Shown here one piece after another: positions 41,090 through 41,136 of a stretch of DNA of 41,136 nucleotides. The first letter of the stretch is position 1; every line of letters begins with the position of its first letter. Below the pieces are notes generated by a model. The model was not told where the DNA came from. It made no database searches and saw only the letters and a program-made list of their open reading frames with translations. Both the position numbers and the translations under genes were made by a program. The stretch is from an uncultured Planctomycetota bacterium. Its GTDB lineage: Bacteria > Planctomycetota > Planctomycetia > Pirellulales > Thermoguttaceae. Location: contig CADACS010000008.1 of NCBI GenBank assembly GCA_902786505.1, forward strand, positions 1-41,136, in the 5' to 3' direction.

Positions 41090-41136
41090 ATGGGAAAGAT
41101 TATTGCGTTAGCAAACCAAAAAGGCGGTGTGGGTAA
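41090..41136 (+). CDS. parA: ParA/Soj chromosome-partitioning ATPase, start only
   Basis: The last 47 bases encode MGKIIALANQKGGVG, ending inside the deviant Walker A (KGGVGKT) of ParA/Soj. The start lies about 42 nt after the TAACTTTG element. The protein runs off the right edge. MGKIIALANQKGGVG is the usual opening of Bacteroidota ParA, which supports the foreign origin of the right end. Confidence 0.85.
   Translation, partial: MGKIIALANQKGGVG

Overview
This window looks like metagenome-derived DNA from an anaerobic, Planctomycetota-like bacterium. The lineage is inferred from three things: several prepilin-like DUF1559 proteins with a terminal H-X9-DG motif, a giant secreted beta-propeller / cytochrome c / SUMF1-fold protein, and Tat-exported sugar-isomerase-like and nucleoside-hydrolase-like proteins. 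The DNA is GC-rich with strongly biased codons, so almost every real gene casts long open frames on the other strand. The last ~580 bases are different: AT-rich, with Bacteroidota-style promoters, a surE 5' end and a parA start. I read the point near 40,549-40,566 as a chimeric assembly junction, not as biology.

Layout. 1-2,917 (+): two near-identical DUF1559 genes (the first cut by the window edge) and a small lipoprotein. 3,158-6,412 (+): the propeller/haem/SUMF1 protein. 6,496-6,921: non-coding 159-bp tandem repeats with paired stem-loops. 7,022-7,801 (-): nitroreductase. 8,158-14,290 (+): an AIM24-type protein, three tandem N-acetylmuramoyl-L-alanine amidases, an M24 aminopeptidase, a Tat-exported nucleoside-hydrolase-like protein and a flavodoxin. 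14,501-15,580 (+): a third DUF1559 gene. 15,641-20,645 (+): an HmuS-type CobN-family lipoprotein, a MotA/TolQ/ExbB channel and a DUF2149 protein.

20,744-29,833 (-): one long operon, transcribed leftward from a good promoter at 29,954-29,982. It encodes HdrC, HdrB, a Tat-exported sugar isomerase-like protein, a secreted zinc metallopeptidase of the plant basic-secretory-protein type, HdrA, an MvhD-like FloxD, FloxC, FloxB and FloxA. Together these make a complete HdrABC-FloxABCD set, the flavin-based electron-bifurcating NADH oxidase / heterodisulfide-reductase-like complex, with two exported proteins inserted in the middle.

30,271-32,974 (+): a BRCT-like/MerR/TPR protein and an MFS transporter. 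33,168-39,499 (-): a collinear run of KAS III, argininosuccinate lyase (argH), RluD-type pseudouridine synthase, OleB-like alpha/beta hydrolase, MoxR ATPase and a catalytically degenerate DnaQ-like protein. 39,628 to ~40,550 (-) is the C-terminal third of Tex, fused by the junction to a Bacteroidota surE 5' end; a parA start runs off the right edge.

How the pieces fit. NADH oxidation through Flox/Hdr with ferredoxin reduction, a flavodoxin, a nitroreductase and [4Fe-4S]-rich subunits point to anaerobic redox metabolism. The HmuS/ExbB/DUF2149 trio suggests proton-motive-force-driven handling of a tetrapyrrole (probably iron removal from haem) at the cell envelope. The two systems are adjacent and convergent, separated by a shared hairpin at 20,681-20,711.
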